Below are positions 5,067-8,421 of a stretch of 8,421 nucleotides of DNA, one piece after another; position 1 is the stretch's first letter; every line of letters begins with the position of its first letter. The DNA is from JBAXSK01 sp044358815 (GTDB lineage: Bacteria > Cyanobacteriota > Cyanobacteriia > Pseudanabaenales > Pseudanabaenaceae). The translations under genes and the position numbers were made by a program. The stretch lies in assembly GCA_044358815.1 (NCBI GenBank), contig JBIKNH010000192.1, forward strand, positions 1-8,421, read 5' to 3'. Below the pieces are notes generated by a model. It was not told the origin of the DNA and made no database searches. It saw nothing but the letters and a program-made list of their open reading frames with translations.

Positions 5067-6797
5067 GTGATGCAACCTTCTTTATTTGTGGAACACCAGC
5101 CTACGGGTACGGCTTTCTATATTGATGGGGAGCTACAGTTTCACTCCGCCGACGAAAGAATCTATCATGAGTATTTAGTGATTCCGGCTCTAGGGCTGGC
5201 ACAGCAACGGTTTCAAGGGCAGGGGTTACGAGTCTTAATCTGTGGTGGTGGCGATGGTTTGGCGCTGCGGGAAGTATTGCGATTTCCTGACGTGAAGCAT
5301 ATCGATTTAGTAGACTATGATCCCGCAGTGGTGGAATTAGCCCGAACGGAATTTGCTGCTTTTAACGAAAATAGTTTAGAGAATGAACGGGTGCAGGTGC
5401 ATATTCACGAAGCTTTTGCTTTTCTGCGCCAACAAGTTGCTGAATCTGTTATAGAGCCAGGTGCAGAGCCAATATCAAACAATCAGAACACTTGCTATCA
5501 CTTGATTGTGTGTGATTTTACCTATCCATTGCGACAAGAATACACTGACATTTATGCTAAAGAGTGGTTTAGTCTGTTGCAGTCGCGATTGGTATCGGCA
5601 GGTCTTTTAGCTGTCAATGGATTTTCGCCTAACCATAATACGATGGCGTTTTGGTGTCTATATCAAACGATTCGTGCTGCTGGTTTCCATTGTTTGCCGA
5701 TGTGGTTAAATGTCCCCTCTTTTACCAGTCATGATTATGGTTATTGGGGGTTTATGTTGGCGAGTACTGGGGTGATTACCCGTGAAGATCTGGCAATATT
5801 GGAATTCCCCCAAGACTTACGGGCATTGACTTTAACGGGTTTATATCAGGCTTTCTGTATTCCAGCGAATTTGGTAAACTATTTGAATGTGGCGCGAGTG
5901 CATCATCAGGGATCATCGCAATTATTTTTCTATTTGCTCAACCGAAAAGCGCTTTCAATTACTCGTAATATGTCAAATAGTTTAACTGAAATAACTGAAA
6001 TAATTGTTGAAGAGACTATAACAGAATTGGAACAGTCTCGATCACGACTGATTGATTTAGTGGATTTTCTGGAATATACACCCATAGAATTTCCCCAAAA
6101 GCCAGACCAAGATCCATTAGCTATGGAGACTTTAGCCCAAGAATGGCTTCGTTTATCTCAGCAGTACTTAGATGAGAAATGTTTAAATGAGCAATATGAC
6201 GAGAAATACGACGAGAAATATTTAGATTCGCAACCCATAGAAGCAGATGCATCATCTTGGGAAGCCTTGCCTTTACCAGTGCAGCACTTCTATCATACTC
6301 CGGAAATGATGCACCTATGGCGTGGACGGCTTCAATACTTATTAAACTATCTTGATTGGCGGCAGTTGGTAGAGAAACTAAAAGCCAAAAACACTGAATT
6401 ACCTGCTGATGACGTGGCAAAATTAGAGAGAATCTATGCCAATATGTCAGGAGTGCCATCAGATCACGGTTCGCAAACTCAGTTCCCCAGTGTTCAGTTA
6501 TCAAAAATTACCCTATCAGAATTAACTACTGCTACCCGTGCAATTACTTTGGTAGGACTCACTTTGCTTTTAGCTAATACCGTTGCGCCCGATGCAGCTT
6601 TTGCAAAAGGTGGTTTCTTCGGCATTTCTACTGGTAGTTCTGGCAGTGGCGGTGATGGTGGTTTGTTCAGTTGGGGGCTAACGGGTTTATTTTTGACCGT
6701 AGGTGGTATAACATGGCTAAATGCCTTAGGAGAAGCTGAGAGAAAAGAACGAGAAGCTCAAAATCAAGCGCCGCCCGTTGATGATGAGGAAGCTTAG
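5067..6797 (+). CDS. Spermidine-synthase-like domain fused to helical region and membrane tail
   Basis: A 576-residue protein (from GTG 5067; ATG 5070 is equally possible and one residue shorter). Residues 1-285 form a polyamine aminopropyltransferase-like domain: substrate-entry segment YIDGELQFHSADERIYHEYL (18-37), SAM/decarboxylated-SAM loop GGGDG (60-64), strand-2 acid in VDYDP (82-86), and catalytic-loop D150 in VCDFTYP. Canonical spermidine synthases have D-S-S-D-P at that loop; here only the first Asp and the Pro remain, so aminopropyl transfer to putrescine is doubtful. Residues 300-480 are charged and helical with a short DEKYDEKY repeat. Residues 491-507 and 533-553 are hydrophobic, joined by AFAKGGFFG and a Gly/Ser-rich linker. 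The tail is acidic. Free spermidine synthases are about 280-310 residues, so the second half is an addition. It abuts the DUF4178 gene; a shared membrane complex is inferred. Confidence 0.78.
   Translation: MMQPSLFVEHQPTGTAFYIDGELQFHSADERIYHEYLVIPALGLAQQRFQGQGLRVLICGGGDGLALREVLRFPDVKHIDLVDYDPAVVELARTEFAAFNENSLENERVQVHIHEAFAFLRQQVAESVIEPGAEPISNNQNTCYHLIVCDFTYPLRQEYTDIYAKEWFSLLQSRLVSAGLLAVNGFSPNHNTMAFWCLYQTIRAAGFHCLPMWLNVPSFTSHDYGYWGFMLASTGVITREDLAILEFPQDLRALTLTGLYQAFCIPANLVNYLNVARVHHQGSSQLFFYLLNRKALSITRNMSNSLTEITEIIVEETITELEQSRSRLIDLVDFLEYTPIEFPQKPDQDPLAMETLAQEWLRLSQQYLDEKCLNEQYDEKYDEKYLDSQPIEADASSWEALPLPVQHFYHTPEMMHLWRGRLQYLLNYLDWRQLVEKLKAKNTELPADDVAKLERIYANMSGVPSDHGSQTQFPSVQLSKITLSELTTATRAITLVGLTLLLANTVAPDAAFAKGGFFGISTGSSGSGGDGGLFSWGLTGLFLTVGGITWLNALGEAERKEREAQNQAPPVDDEEA
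6195..6218 (+). repeat. 12-bp in-frame tandem duplication
   Basis: TATGACGAGAAA (6195-6206) is followed by TACGACGAGAAA (6207-6218), one base different. It encodes YDEK-YDEK in the charged helical region of the spermidine-synthase-like protein. A related YLDEK stands just upstream, suggesting slippage in a tolerant linker. Confidence 0.6.
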
Positions 6798-6799
6798 TT

Positions 6800-6845
6800 T
6801 CAACTAAATCAGTTCACAGATAGAAATCAATATTATTCTAGTTGA
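6800..6845 (+). promoter_or_regulatory. 7-bp inverted repeat before the methyltransferase start
   Basis: TCAACTA (6800-6806) and TAGTTGA (6839-6845) are perfect inverted copies spanning the gap between the stop at 6797 and ATG 6847. Paired in mRNA they would form a stem with a 32-base loop ending 1 base before the ATG. This could limit initiation there and favour the second candidate start at 6916, or it may be chance. Confidence 0.3.
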
Positions 6846-6846
6846 C

Positions 6847-7869
6847 ATGGAAATTTCAATTCAAAACTTTCTACCTCTGCTACACCACAATACGTTTATT
6901 CGCGGTGAGATAGAAATGTCATGCTTGCCTGCCCTCATTGATTTATACATGGAGCGCTTAGAGAATCTGTTTAATACCTTCGGCAAATCCTTCAGTGCTG
7001 AAGAAAACGAGCATTTGCGTTCTCTGCTACTGGGTAAACTAGAAGAAGGTTTTCTTGTCTCTCCTCTGTCAAAGCTAATCTTCAAATACGAGCCGTCTCA
7101 ATCTCCTAATACAGGTATCACTTACAGCATTTCCTACGTCGTTGCTTCCATTACTGATCAGTATAATAGTTGGGCGGCTAATAAGGAGCCACCACTATTT
7201 GGTAGTCATGCCGATGCGAAGGTTATGGAAGTTGCCGCACAGGTTAAAATGCAATTGGGAAGTAATCCTCATATTCTTGATATTGGCGCAGGTACGGGAC
7301 GTAATACTTTCCCCCTAGCGAGAATGGGGTATCAGGTTGACGCATTGGAGATGACCCCTGCTTTTGTCGAACAATTACAAGCACTAGCACAGAATGAGAA
7401 CCTTCGTGTTAATATTATTCCCCATGACATTCTCGATCCCCTCACTCGTCTCAAACCTCTGACTTATAATTTGGTAATTTGCTCTGAAGTAACCTCTCAC
7501 CTTCGTGATGTAAATCAGTTACGACTCCTATTTGCTAAGGCTTGTGATTATGTTCAGCATGATGGTTTATTCCTATTCAATGCCTTTATAACTAATCCAG
7601 ATTATGAACCTTCTGACCTTCATCGCCAAATTTCGGAGCTAGCATGGTCAAGCTTTTTTACTGGGGAAGACTTACAAAATGCCCTAGTCAATTTACCAAT
7701 GGAAATCATTAGTAATGAGTCGGTAATTGATTTTGAGCGTGATCATTTACCTCCTGAAGCATGGCCACCCACAAGTTGGTTTGAGGAATGGTCAACAGGT
7801 AGAAATATCTTTCGCTCTGAGGTAAATCCCCCCGTTCAATTACGCTGGATTGTCTGCAAAAGACTGTAA
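6847..7869 (+). CDS. Class I SAM-dependent methyltransferase with unrecognised N-terminal region
   Basis: A 340-residue protein whose second half is a Rossmann-fold methyltransferase. Motif I is ILDIGAGTGRNTFPLA (143-158), E168 in VDALEMTP is the ribose-binding acid, D194 in PHDIL is motif III, and YNLVICSEVTSHL (207-219) is the motif IV strand. Residues 1-120 are an alpha-helical region I do not recognise, perhaps a substrate or partner domain. The C-terminus ends in the usual LRWIVCKRL strand. No membrane segment is seen; it should be cytoplasmic. It starts 49 bases after the spermidine-synthase-like gene and ends 45 bases before exbD, so it is probably in the operon. No ribosome site precedes ATG 6847; M24 (6916), preceded by GGTGAGA at 6904-6910, is a credible alternative. 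The acceptor cannot be named from sequence. Confidence 0.82.
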   Translation: MEISIQNFLPLLHHNTFIRGEIEMSCLPALIDLYMERLENLFNTFGKSFSAEENEHLRSLLLGKLEEGFLVSPLSKLIFKYEPSQSPNTGITYSISYVVASITDQYNSWAANKEPPLFGSHADAKVMEVAAQVKMQLGSNPHILDIGAGTGRNTFPLARMGYQVDALEMTPAFVEQLQALAQNENLRVNIIPHDILDPLTRLKPLTYNLVICSEVTSHLRDVNQLRLLFAKACDYVQHDGLFLFNAFITNPDYEPSDLHRQISELAWSSFFTGEDLQNALVNLPMEIISNESVIDFERDHLPPEAWPPTSWFEEWSTGRNIFRSEVNPPVQLRWIVCKRL

Positions 7870-7914
7870 TCTAATATGATTGATAGTGGTGACAACTGAT
7901 ATCTCGTTAAATTT

Positions 7915-8346
7915 ATGAAACTCCGCTCTAGTAAACCATCTCAAAATCCAGAAATTAACGTTACGGCATTATTAGATGTGGTGTTTTCTGTACTAGCATT
8001 CTTCGTTTTGCTAACTTCTGCTCTAACTATCCCGACACAATTGGGAATTGATTTACCAAGGCTCGCCAATGGTGGTAATAGTTCTGGTTCGGGTAGTTCT
8101 GGCGGTCAGGATGCTGTGCTCATGATCACTCTGGATCGGTTTGGTAGACCTTTAATTGATGGTCAGCCAGTCACAGATGCCCAATTGGAACAGCAAGTTA
8201 ATTTGTTTTTGCGAACCTCTGCCCAAGGTTTAGTAATTCTCAATGCCGCAGATGCTAGCGTAACTTATCAAGTGGTAGTGGAACGCTTGGCTCAACTCAG
8301 GCGCTTGGCGGGGGATCGGGTGGGTATTGCGACCAATCGCTCTTAG
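7915..8346 (+). CDS. exbD: ExbD/TolR family biopolymer transport protein
   Basis: A 143-residue inner-membrane protein of the ExbD/TolR family, which with ExbB/TolQ forms a proton-driven motor that energises TonB- or Tol-type envelope systems. The order is standard: a short cytoplasmic N-terminus (1-17), INVTALLDVVFSVLAFFVLLT with the essential proton-channel Asp at D21, and one transmembrane helix at about 19-40. The IDLPRLA segment, a Gly/Ser linker (52-65) and the periplasmic domain (66-143, VLMITLDRFGRPLIDGQPVTDAQL, then GLVILNAADASVTYQVVVERLAQLRRLAG) follow. The usual TPLID is TALLD, a mild change. Length is normal. An ExbB partner normally sits beside it; none is in the window, and the upstream neighbour is a methyltransferase 45 bases away. 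No strong ribosome site is seen, which suggests dependence on upstream translation. Symbol exbD is by family, not by proven pathway. Confidence 0.9.
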   Translation: MKLRSSKPSQNPEINVTALLDVVFSVLAFFVLLTSALTIPTQLGIDLPRLANGGNSSGSGSSGGQDAVLMITLDRFGRPLIDGQPVTDAQLEQQVNLFLRTSAQGLVILNAADASVTYQVVVERLAQLRRLAGDRVGIATNRS

Positions 8347-8347
8347 A

Positions 8348-8421
8348 GCGTGTTTGAGAAGTTTTGATCCCCCTAAATCCCCCTTAGAAAGCAGGGTGGA
8401 TTCATTTTCTGAAAAGTAAGG
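8348..8421 (+). repeat. Dispersed cyanobacterial repeat or MITE-like sequence (cut by window end)
   Basis: Right after the exbD stop, GAGCGTGTTTGAGAAGTTTT leads into GATCCCCCTAAATCCCCC at 8366-8383 and then TTAGAAAGCAGGG. The 'GATCCCCCTAAATCCCCCTT...' word is a widely repeated intergenic sequence in filamentous and other cyanobacteria, and its 'CCCTT...AGGG' arms can fold back. The leading GAGCGTGTTTGA resembles ends of small IS or MITE copies, so an element may continue past the window. Recognition is from memory of the repeat type. Confidence 0.55.

Noticed and set aside
6121..6504. 127-codon minus-strand open frame
   Set aside because: It is antisense to the charged helical region of the spermidine-synthase-like gene; the sense gene is coherent on both sides.
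6861..7085. 74-codon minus-strand open frame
   Set aside because: It is antisense to the methyltransferase N-terminal region, with no domain or start support.

Overview
The window looks like cyanobacterial chromosome. The evidence is a cyanobacterial-style type IV pilin of the G/H class, a y-type thioredoxin close to the plastid TRX y family, a FemAB-like (DUF482) acyltransferase, a DUF4178 gene abutting a spermidine-synthase-like gene, and a trailing 'GATCCCCCTAAATCCCCC' repeat of a kind scattered through many cyanobacterial genomes. I cannot fix the genus. I found no HIP1 octamer (GCGATCGC).

Left edge (1-869): the 3' part of an IS200/IS605-type TnpB gene, cut by the window start, with its C-terminal RuvC and zinc-finger residues intact. 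It is followed by a short hairpin and a TCAA end typical of the element's right end, where an omega RNA and its guide would lie. A short spacer with degenerate repeats and an AT-rich hairpin follows.

Minus-strand block (870-3708), read right to left: a type IV pilin-like precursor with an unusually long N-terminal extension (2779-3708), a y-type thioredoxin (2271-2588) and a FemAB-like acyltransferase (870-2060). The gaps of about 190-210 bp and a candidate promoter before the thioredoxin suggest separate transcription units.

Divergent control region (3709-4289): 581 bp with no convincing gene. It holds two separate arrays of three tandem 11-bp repeats. The pilin-proximal one resembles the cyanobacterial Pho box (SphR site). 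The other resembles RpaB/HLR1 half-sites and sits just upstream of an extended -10 promoter for the plus-strand genes. A third 11-bp-period repeat lies upstream of the thioredoxin promoter. This period is characteristic of OmpR/PhoB-family response-regulator sites.

Plus-strand block (4290-8346): four close-set genes, probably one operon. They are a DUF4178 protein with a C-terminal membrane anchor; a 576-residue protein joining a divergent spermidine-synthase-like domain to a helical region and a two-segment membrane tail; a class I SAM-dependent methyltransferase with an unrecognised N-terminal region; and an ExbD/TolR-type membrane protein with no ExbB partner in view. Together they suggest a membrane-associated SAM- or polyamine-chemistry module, but its product cannot be read from sequence. 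The window ends in a dispersed cyanobacterial repeat (about 8348-8421).
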